NCBI GenBank assembly: GCA_947472795.1
Contig: CANJBL010000003.1
Location: forward strand, 1-64,000
Length of the DNA: 64,000 bases
Source: Fidelibacterota bacterium
GTDB taxonomy: Bacteria; Pseudomonadota; Alphaproteobacteria; Rhodospirillales; Rhodospirillaceae
Direction: 5' to 3'
Shown: piece by piece, positions 17,806 through 25,608 of the stretch
Position numbering within the stretch: position 1 is the first letter of the stretch
Layout: each line of letters starts with the position of its first letter
Translations under genes and position numbers: made by a program
The notes under the pieces: model-generated
The model's database searches: none
The model's input: the letters and a program-made list of their open reading frames with translations, nothing else
What the model was told of the DNA's origin: nothing

Positions 17806-18040
17806 GGCGCTTGTCCGCCGGCGGCTGATGGTCGTTGGCGGGCAGGCGGCGCAGACTTTGACGTAGCGCGTCTTTTAAGTCTGTCGGCCGTCCATGCTTC
17901 TTTAGAAGATCGGCGAAAGCTTCGTCGGCCAGCTCCTGCAGCGAACTCGTGCGGTCGCTGGCCAGAAGCTTCAGCGCGTTAATGGTTTCGTTGTCGAAGG
18001 CGATGAGTTTGCGCAAGGCTCGCTCCGGGTTGCCGGACAC
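17750..18040 (-). CDS. Small RHH-like conserved hypothetical protein
   Basis: A 96-residue protein from GTG 18040. Residues 6-60 (RALRKLIAFDNETINALKLL, then SLQELADEAFADLLKKHGRP) look like the small alphaproteobacterial proteins of ribbon-helix-helix type, often annotated as hypothetical, with an antitoxin- or repressor-like fold. The C-terminal tail is basic and rich in Pro, Gly and Arg. Its last 56 bases overlap the 3' end of the TonB receptor on the other strand. No toxin partner is adjacent. The N-terminal match makes a real gene likely; the tail may be read-through of antisense composition. Confidence 0.6.
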   Translation of the reverse strand: MSGNPERALRKLIAFDNETINALKLLASDRTSSLQELADEAFADLLKKHGRPTDLKDALRQSLRRLPANDHQPPADKRPIGTGGAGRRKPSAARRR

Positions 18041-18216
18041 TTAAACGTTTCTGCTCCAGCGATCATTCCGGAATATTTCAAGCCCAACAAGCATCAAGAG
18101 AAGACTTGGGTTCGCTGCAACCGCAGTGCGGCAGGGCAAGTGTCAATGCTGCCGCCCGGACCTATATGCCCTCCACGCCGTTAGACTTATGAGGTCGCAA
18201 CCATAAGGAAACGGCG

Positions 18217-18390
18217 ATGAAACATATGCCCGCACCGGCGTCGGATAAGAAATCGGCGCTCCTGAACAAAAAGCTGCCACATATCCGCGATGCAGGCCGC
18301 GACACTATGTCCCATCCACCCAAGCAGTGGGACAAGACCGACGAAGCCGGTGACGAATCCTTTCCTGCCAGCGATCCGGCGCCGCACTAA
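18217..18390 (+). CDS. Small conserved protein with ESFPASDP tail
   Basis: A 57-residue hydrophilic protein starting at ATG 18217 with AAGGAA seven bases upstream. The C-terminal part DKTDEAGDESFPASDPAPH matches a short motif common in alphaproteobacterial small proteins of unknown role. There is no signal peptide or membrane segment. It is followed after 17 bases by another small hydrophilic protein gene, and the two probably form one transcript. Confidence 0.7.
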   Translation: MKHMPAPASDKKSALLNKKLPHIRDAGRDTMSHPPKQWDKTDEAGDESFPASDPAPH

Positions 18391-18407
18391 GAAGTAAGAA
18401 GGTGGCC

Positions 18408-18599
18408 ATGAAAGACGACATCAGTCCGCAGCCGCCGCTGGAGAACGCGGTGGATACGACCGGCAAGACGCTGGGCCCGGACTTGCGCAAGTTGAACGAG
18501 GTCAAACAGGCGACGGGCAAGTCACTGAACGAACCTGCGCGTGGCGCGCCAGATGCCAACATCAATACGCCGCGCGGCGGCGCGACGGTTGAACGCTGA
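18408..18599 (+). CDS. Small hydrophilic hypothetical protein
   Basis: A 63-residue protein, MKDDISPQPPLENAVDTTGK onward, rich in Asp, Asn, Pro and Gly and predicted to be disordered. ATG 18408 has AGAAGG six bases upstream; a GTG two codons earlier is possible. I do not recognise it. A 7-bp inverted repeat (CCTGCTT/AAGCAGG, 18607-18630) follows the stop but has no T-run. Confidence 0.55.
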   Translation: MKDDISPQPPLENAVDTTGKTLGPDLRKLNEVKQATGKSLNEPARGAPDANINTPRGGATVER

Positions 18600-18654
18600 A
18601 AGCTTGCCTGCTTCATGAACTAAAAGCAGGTGATCAGCGTTTGGCTGGGTGAAG

Positions 18655-18704
18655 TGTCAACGCCGGAGACAAAATGCATCGGTACGCCGGAGTAAAGATG
18701 CATC
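18655..18704. mobile_element. Probable solo IS21-family-like end
   Basis: After TGTCAA (18655-18660) come two imperfect 20-base direct repeats, CGCCGGAGACAAAATGCATC (18661-18680) and CGCCGGAGTAAAGATGCATC (18685-18704), identical at 17 of 20 positions and 24 bases apart. A TG terminus followed by tandem copies of the transposase-binding sequence is how IS21-family ends look. No transposase gene lies in the following sequence, so only a remnant is left, and the reading frame of cobU runs into it. Confidence 0.5.
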
Positions 18705-19076
18705 AGTGAGGCTGGCAGGAAGGCCCCCCGCGGGGCATGTCTTCACCGCGTTGCATAACGCAGCACTTGCCACGCCCATGTCGTCTCCGCGTAGCAGCAG
18801 ATTCGTGATCCACAAGGTCAGGCAATCGACCACGGCGGCATCATCCGCTTTCAAGGTGGCAATGGCTTCAGGCAGCGCAAGCGGCGCTTCCACCGTCTGC
18901 CAACGCTCACCGCGTTCGGCCTTATGATGCGCGATACGCGCAGCCATCTCGGCGTCACCGGCCTCGGCGGTGACAATGATCACGCGCCGCTTGGCGCCAG
19001 CCACGTTCTCGGCAGCCCGCATGGCGTATGCACTTTTGCCCGAACGCGCGCCACCCAAGATGAGTGTCTTCGCCAT
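18657..19076 (-). pseudogene. cobU: Truncated cobU/cobP (adenosylcobinamide kinase/guanylyltransferase)
   Basis: The 139-residue frame begins MAKTLILGGARSGKSAYA with an intact P-loop (GARSGKS), keeps the guanylylation-site region (RIAHHKAERGERWQTVEAP) and the CLTLWITNLLL motif, then loses family similarity after about residue 108. The remaining 30 or so codons come from the IS21-like end, and the stop TGA is inside the IS terminus. Normal CobU/CobP has about 170-180 residues, so roughly the last 60, including the conserved NEVGMGIVP stretch, are missing. The enzyme phosphorylates adenosylcobinamide and makes adenosylcobinamide-GDP, the substrate of CobS. GGAGGG precedes ATG 19076. It is divergent from the riboswitch-controlled operon. 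Confidence 0.75.
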
Positions 19077-19087
19077 TTTCCCTCCGG

Positions 19088-19116
19088 TTGACCCTGCGGG
19101 GGTCAGCATATACGAT
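19088..19116 (+). promoter_or_regulatory. Promoter of the cobalamin riboswitch/btuB operon
   Basis: A -35-like TTGACC (19088-19093) and a -10-like TACGAT (19111-19116) are 17 bases apart, and the predicted start at about 19123 lies at the edge of the riboswitch. Inside is a palindrome TGACCC-N5-GGGTCA (19089-19105), a possible operator. Confidence 0.5.
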
Positions 19117-19123
19117 CCGCCCC

Positions 19124-19303
19124 GCGTCAGGTTCTTGGGGTTTGAAGCCCCGGGATAAAAGGGAACTCAGGTGTGAAACCTGGGCTGCCCCCGCAACTGT
19201 AAGCGGTTAGTCCGCGCGCCACATGCCACTGGATATCTCTCATCCGGGAAGGCGGCGCGCAACGGACGACAACCCGCGAAGCCAGGAGACCTGCCTGTCG
19301 CAG
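19124..19303 (+). promoter_or_regulatory. Cobalamin riboswitch
   Basis: The conserved core is visible in order: CAGGTTCTT at the 5' end, AAAAGGGAACTC, GGTGTGAAACC (about 19170-19180), CTGCCCCCGCAACTGTAAGC (19185-19204), GCCACTG (19225-19231) and GCCAGGAGACCTGCC (19281-19295). Adenosylcobalamin (or another corrinoid) binding should repress the operon that begins with btuB. Downstream, CGGGGT (19320-19325) can pair with ACCCCG (19347-19352), and five T's follow at 19363; this could be the expression platform, though the distance makes it an imperfect terminator. The btuB ribosome site lies about 140 bases after the aptamer. Confidence 0.93.
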
Positions 19304-19457
19304 TCGTCCTTCGTGCGGCCGGGGTGTGCGGCGCGATCGGGTGATTACCCCGTGAGGCGGCGTTTTTGTAACTGCGTTCGCGCGGGGACCAGATGCTGTC
19401 GTTTGCTTCGACCGCTTTAGTCTCCGTTCGGCGCCCGTCGTCATAAGGGGACTTTCG

Positions 19458-21407
19458 ATGAAGCGTTTTCTGATTTCCACCACCAGTCTGCTCACCGTTG
19501 CATTGCCGGCTTTGGCTTTCGCGGGCGATGCGCCCACACCCGATATCGCCGGCAAGGACACCATCGGTCTCAATGAGATCGTGGTTTCGGCCACGCGCAC
19601 GCCGCAGCCGCTCTATCGCATCGGCTCGTCGGTGACCGTGCTCACCGAACAAGCCATCAAATCGAGCCAGACGGTCATCGTCTCCGACCTCATCAGCCAG
19701 CTTCCCGGCGTCAGCATGTCGCGCACGGGCGGTGCGGGCAGCACCACTTCGCTGCGCATTCGTGGCGCTGAGACCGATCAGACCGTCGTCGTCATCGACG
19801 GCGTGAAGCTCAACGATCCGTCCTCCACCGGCGGTGGCTACAATTTCGCCAATATGGTCGCGGGCGATATCACGCGTATCGAAGTGCTGCGCGGCGCGCA
19901 GTCCACGCTGTGGGGCAGCCAGGCCATCGGCGGTGTCATCAACGTCGTTACCGCCGAGCCCACCCAACCCTTGGAAGTCACCGGCGAGGCCGAAGGCGGC
20001 TCCTTCGCCACGGCCTATGGGCGCGCCGGCGTGGGTGGTGCGACGGACAAACTCACCTGGCGTTTGGCGGGCGGCTATTACACCACCGACGGCGTCTCGT
20101 CCTACGTCAATGGCCGCGAGAAAGACGGCTACCAGAACACCAACGCCGCAGGCCGCCTGCGCTACGACATCTCCGATGTGGCCTCGGTCGATCTGCGCGC
20201 CACATACTCTTACGCACACAACCAGTTTGACGGTTTCCCGGCACCGTCCTTTTCCTTCAACGACACGGCCGAGCACGGCAATACCGAGGAATTCCTGGGT
20301 TATGCCGGTCTCAATTTCTCGCTGCTCGACGGTCGTCTGAAAAACCGCGCGGCGTATGCCTATACCAACACCAAGCGCGACAACTTCAACCCCGACCAGA
20401 CCGTCACCACCAAGACCTTCGATGCCAAGGGCCTCAACAAGCGCTGGGAGTATCAGGGCTCCTTCGCGGTGAATGAAACATGGAACACGGTCTTCGGTGT
20501 CGAGCACGAAAGCTCGTCCTTCCGCACAGCCTCGCCGTCGTCCTTTGCGCCGAACCCGGTGCCCGCGCTCGCCAAGGTCGGCATCACCAGCGGTTATGGT
20601 CAGGTGCAGGGCGAAGTGGTCACAGGCCTCACGCTCACAGGCGGCTTGCGCGTTGATGATCACGACACCTTTGGCACCAAGGTGCTGGGCCAGGCCGCGG
20701 CGGCTTGGTCGCTGGGCGACGGCAATACCGTCTTGCGCACCAGTTTCGGCCAGGGCTTCAAGGCGCCGACGCTCTATCAACTCTACAGCATCTACGGCAA
20801 CACCGCGCTCAATCCCGAAAGCGCGGACAGCTTCGATGGCGGCATCGAACAGCACTTCTTTGATGGCATGCTGGTTGTCTCTGGCACAGGCTTTTATCGC
20901 AAGACCACGAACCAGATCGATTTCGTCTCTTGCCCCAATGCCAATCCCTTGTGCACGCCAGGAAAATCCGGCGTTTACGACAACGTCGCGCGCGCACGCG
21001 CGCAGGGTGTTGAGCTGGCGGCCTCGGCCACGCTTGATGCTTTGGTCCTGCAGGCCAACTACACCTATACCGACGCGCGCAACCAATCGCCGGGCAATGC
21101 CAACTTCGGCAAGGAGCTGATCCGCCGCGCCAAGAACACGGCTAATGCCTCGGCCACCTATAACTGGCCCATGAATATCGCCACCGGCGTTTCGGTGCGT
21201 TATGTCGGCCGCACTTTCGACAATGCTGCCAACACCTTGGTGCTGCACGACTATGCGCTGGTCGATCTCAGGGCCTCCTGGCAGATTACCGAGGCCGTCG
21301 AAGTCTACGGCCGTGTGGAGAACGCGCTTGACGCTACCTATGCCACAACGCGCAACTACGGAACGCTTGGACGCGGGCTCTACGCCGGCGTCCGCGCCAA
21401 GTACTAA
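19458..21407 (+). CDS. btuB: TonB-dependent cobalamin receptor BtuB
   Basis: A 649-residue outer-membrane receptor with a signal peptide (MKRFLISTTSLLTVALPALAFA), a TonB box near DTIGLNEIVVSATR, a plug domain (SDLISQLPGVSMSRTGGAGS, TVVVIDGVKLNDPSSTGGGY, LRGAQSTLWGSQAIGGVINV) and a 22-strand-type barrel ending GLYAGVRAKY. It imports cobalamin or other corrinoids across the outer membrane. The length and the position directly behind the cobalamin riboswitch support BtuB over other TonB receptors. AAGGGG at 19445-19450 precedes ATG 19458. Confidence 0.93.
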   Translation: MKRFLISTTSLLTVALPALAFAGDAPTPDIAGKDTIGLNEIVVSATRTPQPLYRIGSSVTVLTEQAIKSSQTVIVSDLISQLPGVSMSRTGGAGSTTSLRIRGAETDQTVVVIDGVKLNDPSSTGGGYNFANMVAGDITRIEVLRGAQSTLWGSQAIGGVINVVTAEPTQPLEVTGEAEGGSFATAYGRAGVGGATDKLTWRLAGGYYTTDGVSSYVNGREKDGYQNTNAAGRLRYDISDVASVDLRATYSYAHNQFDGFPAPSFSFNDTAEHGNTEEFLGYAGLNFSLLDGRLKNRAAYAYTNTKRDNFNPDQTVTTKTFDAKGLNKRWEYQGSFAVNETWNTVFGVEHESSSFRTASPSSFAPNPVPALAKVGITSGYGQVQGEVVTGLTLTGGLRVDDHDTFGTKVLGQAAAAWSLGDGNTVLRTSFGQGFKAPTLYQLYSIYGNTALNPESADSFDGGIEQHFFDGMLVVSGTGFYRKTTNQIDFVSCPNANPLCTPGKSGVYDNVARARAQGVELAASATLDALVLQANYTYTDARNQSPGNANFGKELIRRAKNTANASATYNWPMNIATGVSVRYVGRTFDNAANTLVLHDYALVDLRASWQITEAVEVYGRVENALDATYATTRNYGTLGRGLYAGVRAKY

Positions 21408-21426
21408 GTCGGCAGCGCTCGCTGAG

Positions 21427-22404
21427 TTGCAACGCCACGGCGGCTGTCTCACGGCAGCCGCCAAGGCTTTTCCGCGCGCGCAAACGCCGTGGATCGATCT
21501 TTCCACCGGCGTGAACCCTGTGCCGTATCCTCTGCGCGGAAAGATGGACTTTGCCCGTTTGCCCGATCCCACGGATGTCGCCGCGCTGGAAGCAGCCGCC
21601 GCGAAAAGCTTCGGCACGGCCGCCGAGAATGTCATCGCCGTTGCGGGCAGTGATGCAGCCCTGCACGCGCTGCCGCGTCTGCTCGATGCGCGCACCGTGG
21701 GCATTGTCTCACCCACTTACGGTGGCCATGCGGAAGCGTGGCGCACTGCAGGACGCGCCGTCACCACCGTGCAATGCGCCACGCTCGATGTGACGGAACA
21801 CGACGCTGTAGTCATCGTCAATCCGAACAATCCGGACGGCAGTGTTCTGCCCGCCGCCGACCTGCGCCACCTCGCCGCGCAGCTCACGCGCCGTGGAGCT
21901 TGGCTCATCATCGATGAGGCCTTCGCCGAGGTCACGCCCGAGATCAGCGTTGCTGCTGAGCCGCAGGGGCGTCTCATCGTGCTGCGCTCCTTCGGCAAGT
22001 TCTACGGCCTGCCCGGTGTCCGCCTTGGTTTTATCGTTGCGCACGCCTCCATCGCCCGCACATTGCGTCCTGCCTTCGGGGATTGGCCGCTCAATGCTGC
22101 CGCCATTGCTGCCGGGTTGGGGGCCTATGCCGACACGGCCTGGCAGGAGCGCACGCGCCGCCGTCTCGCGAGCGCAGCCAAGCGGCTTGATCGTCTGCTG
22201 CGCGCGACGGGTTTTGATATCGTTGGCGGGTCGTCGTTGTTCCGTCTGGCGCGCCATCAACAGGCCGACGCCTGTTTCCATCATCTCGCCCAAGCGGGAA
22301 TCCTCACGCGCAGATTTGGCCATGATCCTTGCATCCTGCGCTTTGGTCTGCCTGCGCCATCTCAATGGAAGCGCCTGACCGCTGCATTGGAGTCCTGGTC
22401 ATGA
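21427..22404 (+). CDS. cobC: Threonine-phosphate decarboxylase CobC
   Basis: A PLP-dependent fold-type I enzyme of about 325 residues. It has HGGCLTAAAKAFP near the start, WIDLSTGVNPVPYP, VIVNPNNPDGS, and the PLP-Lys motif LRSFGKFYGLPGVRLGF. CobC/CobD-type enzymes make (R)-1-amino-2-propanol O-phosphate from threonine phosphate, the linker of the nucleotide loop. No ATG is available: the frame opens inside btuB, and I place the start at TTG 21427 because family members begin a few residues before HGG; TTG 21367 is an alternative overlapping btuB. The C-terminus overlaps the cobO start by ATGA. Confidence 0.88.
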   Translation: MQRHGGCLTAAAKAFPRAQTPWIDLSTGVNPVPYPLRGKMDFARLPDPTDVAALEAAAAKSFGTAAENVIAVAGSDAALHALPRLLDARTVGIVSPTYGGHAEAWRTAGRAVTTVQCATLDVTEHDAVVIVNPNNPDGSVLPAADLRHLAAQLTRRGAWLIIDEAFAEVTPEISVAAEPQGRLIVLRSFGKFYGLPGVRLGFIVAHASIARTLRPAFGDWPLNAAAIAAGLGAYADTAWQERTRRRLASAAKRLDRLLRATGFDIVGGSSLFRLARHQQADACFHHLAQAGILTRRFGHDPCILRFGLPAPSQWKRLTAALESWS

Positions 22405-23012
22405 CCGACGACACCGAAAAGAACCGCGCGCATAACGAAGCCATGAAAACGCTGAAGGCCGAGCGCAAGGAGATGATGCGTGGCAAGACCGAGGAGCGTG
22501 GCTTGCTCATGGTCCACACCGGCGACGGCAAGGGTAAATCTACGGCCGCCTTCGGCATGGTCGCCCGCGCGTTGGGCTGGAACCAGAAAGTCGGCATCGT
22601 GCAGTTCATCAAGGGCAAATGGAAAACCGGCGAACGCGAATTCTTCGCGCGCTTTCCGGACCAGTTGCGCTGGGAAGTGATGGGCGAGGGCTTCACCTGG
22701 GATACGCAAGACCGCGCGCGCGACATCGCCGCCGCTGAGGCCGCCTGGGCTATGGCGCGCGAGATGATCGCCGATCCTTCCCTCGACTTCGTCCTCTTGG
22801 ACGAGATGAACATCGCGCTCCGGTACGAATATCTCAATATCCACACCGTCGTGGATTTTCTGAAGACACGGCCTCTCGATAAGCACATCTGCATCACAGG
22901 CCGCAACGCCTTGCCGGAACTCATCGCGGTCGCCGATCTGGTGACGGAGATGAAACTCATCAAGCACCCCTTCGACGCTGGCGTGAAAGCCCAGCGGGGA
23001 GTGGACTTTTGA
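22401..23012 (+). CDS. cobO: Cob(I)yrinic acid a,c-diamide adenosyltransferase CobO
   Basis: A 203-residue protein of the CobA/CobO/BtuR type with a P-loop (HTGDGKGKSTAAFGM), then ALGWNQKVGIVQFIKGKW and the late VVDFLKTRPLDKHICITGRNA. It attaches the adenosyl group from ATP to Co(I) of corrinoids. Its start overlaps the cobC stop, and its own stop overlaps the TTG start of btuF. The N-terminal stretch of about 28 residues is charged. Confidence 0.93.
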   Translation: MTDDTEKNRAHNEAMKTLKAERKEMMRGKTEERGLLMVHTGDGKGKSTAAFGMVARALGWNQKVGIVQFIKGKWKTGEREFFARFPDQLRWEVMGEGFTWDTQDRARDIAAAEAAWAMAREMIADPSLDFVLLDEMNIALRYEYLNIHTVVDFLKTRPLDKHICITGRNALPELIAVADLVTEMKLIKHPFDAGVKAQRGVDF

Positions 23013-23842
23013 GAATCGCCGCCGCACTGCTGGCCCTTTCTCTCACCGCACTGCCGGCTCATGCCGAGGTCAAGCGCGTGGTGTCGCTCAACCCTTGCCT
23101 TGATGCGATTTTGATCAATGTCGCGGAACGCGAGCAGATCGCGGCCCTCAGCCACTATGCCCGCGACAAGAACTCCTCCACCATCGTCGAGGCGGCCCTC
23201 ACGTTCCCCATGACTTTTGAGACGGCGGAGGAAGTCATGGCGCTTTCGCCCGATTTGGTCCTCACGAGCCGCCACTCTTCGCTGGCCACGCGCAACGCCT
23301 TTAAGGAACTCAAGATCCCAACCGAGCTGTTCGACGAACCGCAGTCCGTGCGAGAAAGCCTGGCCCAGGTGCGTCGTATCGCGGACCTCGTCGGCCATCC
23401 CGAGAAAGGCGAAGAACTTATATCCGCCATTGAGGCCGCGCTCGCAGATGCTGCGCCGCCCAGGGACACAAAGCCGGTGCCGGTGCTTCTTTTTTTGAGC
23501 GGCGGCTTTTCCACCGGCGGCGGCACGCTGGTCGATGAAATGATGAAGCGCACGGGTTTCGAAAATACCGCCGGGAACTACGGTCTGGTTGGTTGGGGCA
23601 ATATCCCGTTGGAGCTAGTCATCGCCAATCCGCCGCCCGTGCTTCTGGCCGGCGCCATACTGGCCGACAAACCCACCTGGGCCGACCGCATCCTGCGTCA
23701 TCCCGCGTTGCAAGCCGAGAGTGCCCGCATGAAACGCATCACCTTTTCCGAGCGCTTCATCTATTGCGGCGGACCGGTGCTGATGAAATCGGCGGCGGCG
23801 CTTAAACAAGCGCGGAATCTCGTTGCGGGCGGTGCGCCATGA
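23009..23842 (+). CDS. btuF: Cobalamin ABC transporter substrate-binding protein BtuF-like
   Basis: A 277-residue periplasmic binding protein with a signal peptide (MRIAAALLALSLTALPAHA) and the two-lobed helical-backbone fold (VKRVVSLNPCLDAILINVAE, then FETAEEVMALSPDLVLTSRHSS). It should bind corrinoids for the BtuCD transporter. The start is TTG 23009, with TTGA overlapping the cobO stop, which fits coupled translation. Substrate assignment rests on operon context and on family similarity to vitamin B12/iron-siderophore binding proteins. Confidence 0.85.
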   Translation: MRIAAALLALSLTALPAHAEVKRVVSLNPCLDAILINVAEREQIAALSHYARDKNSSTIVEAALTFPMTFETAEEVMALSPDLVLTSRHSSLATRNAFKELKIPTELFDEPQSVRESLAQVRRIADLVGHPEKGEELISAIEAALADAAPPRDTKPVPVLLFLSGGFSTGGGTLVDEMMKRTGFENTAGNYGLVGWGNIPLELVIANPPPVLLAGAILADKPTWADRILRHPALQAESARMKRITFSERFIYCGGPVLMKSAAALKQARNLVAGGAP

Positions 23843-24822
23843 ACATGAGTGTGCCAAAACTCTTCCTGCTGCTCTTCGGCGCTTTGGTGTTGTTGTTCCT
23901 CGCCAGTTTAAGCGCCGGCAAGATCTGGATCCCTTGGAGCGCCTGGTTTGCTGCCGTCAACGATCCGCAGTGGATCATTGTCTTCGACCTGCGCTTGCCC
24001 CGTACGATCCTGGCCCTTGCCGTCGGTGCTGCGCTGGGCATGTCCGGCGCCGCCTTGCAGGGATATACCCGCAATGCCTTGGCCGATCCCGGCATCATGG
24101 GTGTTTCCTCCATGGCTGCCTTCGGCGCGGTGATGACCATGTATCTCGGTACGGCCTCCGCCATGCCGTGGGTGCTGCCCACGGGCGCCATGGCCGGCGC
24201 GTTGATTGGCATCGCGGTGCTTCTCTCGTTGTCCGGCGCCATTTCCAGCGTGCTCACCTTCATCCTCGCGGGTGTAATCCTGAATACTGTCGCCTCGGCG
24301 GGCGTGGCGCTGGCGCTCAACCTTGCGCCCACGCCCTGGGCTGTGAACGAAATCATCAATTGGCTCATGGGCTCCGTTGCTGACCGTAGCCGCAATGAAG
24401 TTGCCTTCGCGCTGCCCTTTATCGCCATCGGCTGCACACTTATCGCCACGACGGGTCGCGCATTGGATGCGCTCACGCTGGGCGATGCGGCGGCACGTTC
24501 CCTCGGCATTCGCATGGAACGCACGCGCCTCGCGCTGGCGCTGGGCATCGGCCTTGCGACGGGGGCCAGCGTTGCGGTCACGGGTATGATTGGTTTTGTC
24601 GGGCTCATCACGCCGCATCTCCTGCGTCCGTTGATCGGCGCGCGGCCTGGCGCGCTGCTGGTTCCCAGTGCCTTCGCCGGTGCGGTGCTGGTGCTGGCCG
24701 CGGATATCATCGTGCGTCTGATCCCATCCCCGGCCGAGCTGAAGCTGGGCGTGGCCATGGCAGCGCTTGGGGGGCCATTCTTCCTGCTGATGCTCATCGA
24801 TATGCGCCGGAGGGCCGCATGA
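23839..24822 (+). CDS. btuC: FecCD-family ABC permease BtuC
   Basis: A 327-residue integral membrane protein of the FecCD type, with about nine or ten hydrophobic segments. Typical features are RLPRTILALAVGAALGMSGA near residue 50, RNALADPGIMGVSSMAAFG, NEIINWLMGSV and the late GLITPHLLRPLIG coupling region. It forms the transmembrane channel for corrinoid import together with BtuD and BtuF. Start and stop codons overlap those of its neighbours (ATGA on both sides). Confidence 0.9.
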   Translation: MNMSVPKLFLLLFGALVLLFLASLSAGKIWIPWSAWFAAVNDPQWIIVFDLRLPRTILALAVGAALGMSGAALQGYTRNALADPGIMGVSSMAAFGAVMTMYLGTASAMPWVLPTGAMAGALIGIAVLLSLSGAISSVLTFILAGVILNTVASAGVALALNLAPTPWAVNEIINWLMGSVADRSRNEVAFALPFIAIGCTLIATTGRALDALTLGDAAARSLGIRMERTRLALALGIGLATGASVAVTGMIGFVGLITPHLLRPLIGARPGALLVPSAFAGAVLVLAADIIVRLIPSPAELKLGVAMAALGGPFFLLMLIDMRRRAA

Positions 24823-25592
24823 GCAGGCTTGGCATTTCCGATCTTTCCGTGCGGCTGGGCGACAAGCGCGTGCTCGATAACATCACCGCGCAGTTCCGTA
24901 CCGGTGAAGTCACGACCATCATCGGTCCCAACGGCGCCGGAAAGTCCACGCTGCTCACCTGTCTCGCGGGCCTGCGCAAACCGGACTCCGGCGTGGTGCA
25001 ATTCGACGGTGTGGACATCGCATCCATTCCTGCGCGCGCCCGTGCCCAACGTCTGGGCTATCTGCCGCAGATCGCCGAAGTGGCCTGGGGTATCGATGTG
25101 CGCACCCTCGTGGGCCTTGGGCGCATTCCCTTCACCAGCGCGCGTGGTCTGGCGGCAGAGGATCAGCGCGCGGTCGATGACGCTTTGGAACAAAGCAATA
25201 TTACCGCCTTCGCGGCGCGCAATGTCACCTCGCTCTCCGGCGGCGAGCGCGCCCGCGCCTTGCTCGCTCGTGTACTGGCAGGCAAGCCGCAGTGGATCCT
25301 CGCGGACGAGCCTTTCGCCGGCCTCGACCCTGCGCACCAATTGGACACTGCCGCGTTGTTCCGCACGCTTGCGCGCGAAGGCCGTGGTGTTGTCGTCACG
25401 CTGCACGATCTGCACACGGCTCTGCGCATGTCCGATCGTGTGCTGGTGCTGGGTGAGGGACACATCCTCGCCGACGGCACCCCGGCGGAAGCGCTGGCGC
25501 CTGAAATCCTCACGCGGGCTTACGGCCTGGAAACGCGTTTCTGGGACGGGGCTACGGGCCCACTTATCGAGATTGTTGGCCGGCGTGCCTGA
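24819..25592 (+). CDS. btuD: Cobalamin ABC transporter ATP-binding protein BtuD
   Basis: A 257-residue ABC ATPase. Walker A is IIGPNGAGKSTLL (about residues 34-46), the signature [16 protein letters not shown] and Walker B WILADEPFAGLDPAH, with the switch-region His in VVVTLHDLHTALRM. It powers the BtuC importer from the cytosolic side. The start overlaps the btuC stop and the stop is followed within 20 bases by cbiB. Confidence 0.92.
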   Translation: MSRLGISDLSVRLGDKRVLDNITAQFRTGEVTTIIGPNGAGKSTLLTCLAGLRKPDSGVVQFDGVDIASIPARARAQRLGYLPQIAEVAWGIDVRTLVGLGRIPFTSARGLAAEDQRAVDDALEQSNITAFAARNVTSLSGGERARALLARVLAGKPQWILADEPFAGLDPAHQLDTAALFRTLAREGRGVVVTLHDLHTALRMSDRVLVLGEGHILADGTPAEALAPEILTRAYGLETRFWDGATGPLIEIVGRRA

Positions 25593-25608
25593 TTTCATCC
25601 CCGATGTG

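Noticed and set aside
17750-18040. RHH-like protein as half of a toxin-antitoxin pair
   Set aside because: No toxin-like gene is adjacent on either side; the neighbours are a TonB receptor and an unrelated small protein.
18607-18630. CCTGCTT/AAGCAGG inverted repeat as a terminator
   Set aside because: It is only seven base pairs and has no T-run on either strand.
19167-21716. 849-codon frame antisense to btuB and cobC
   Set aside because: It would run through the cobalamin riboswitch and has no recognised domain; btuB is clear on the other strand.
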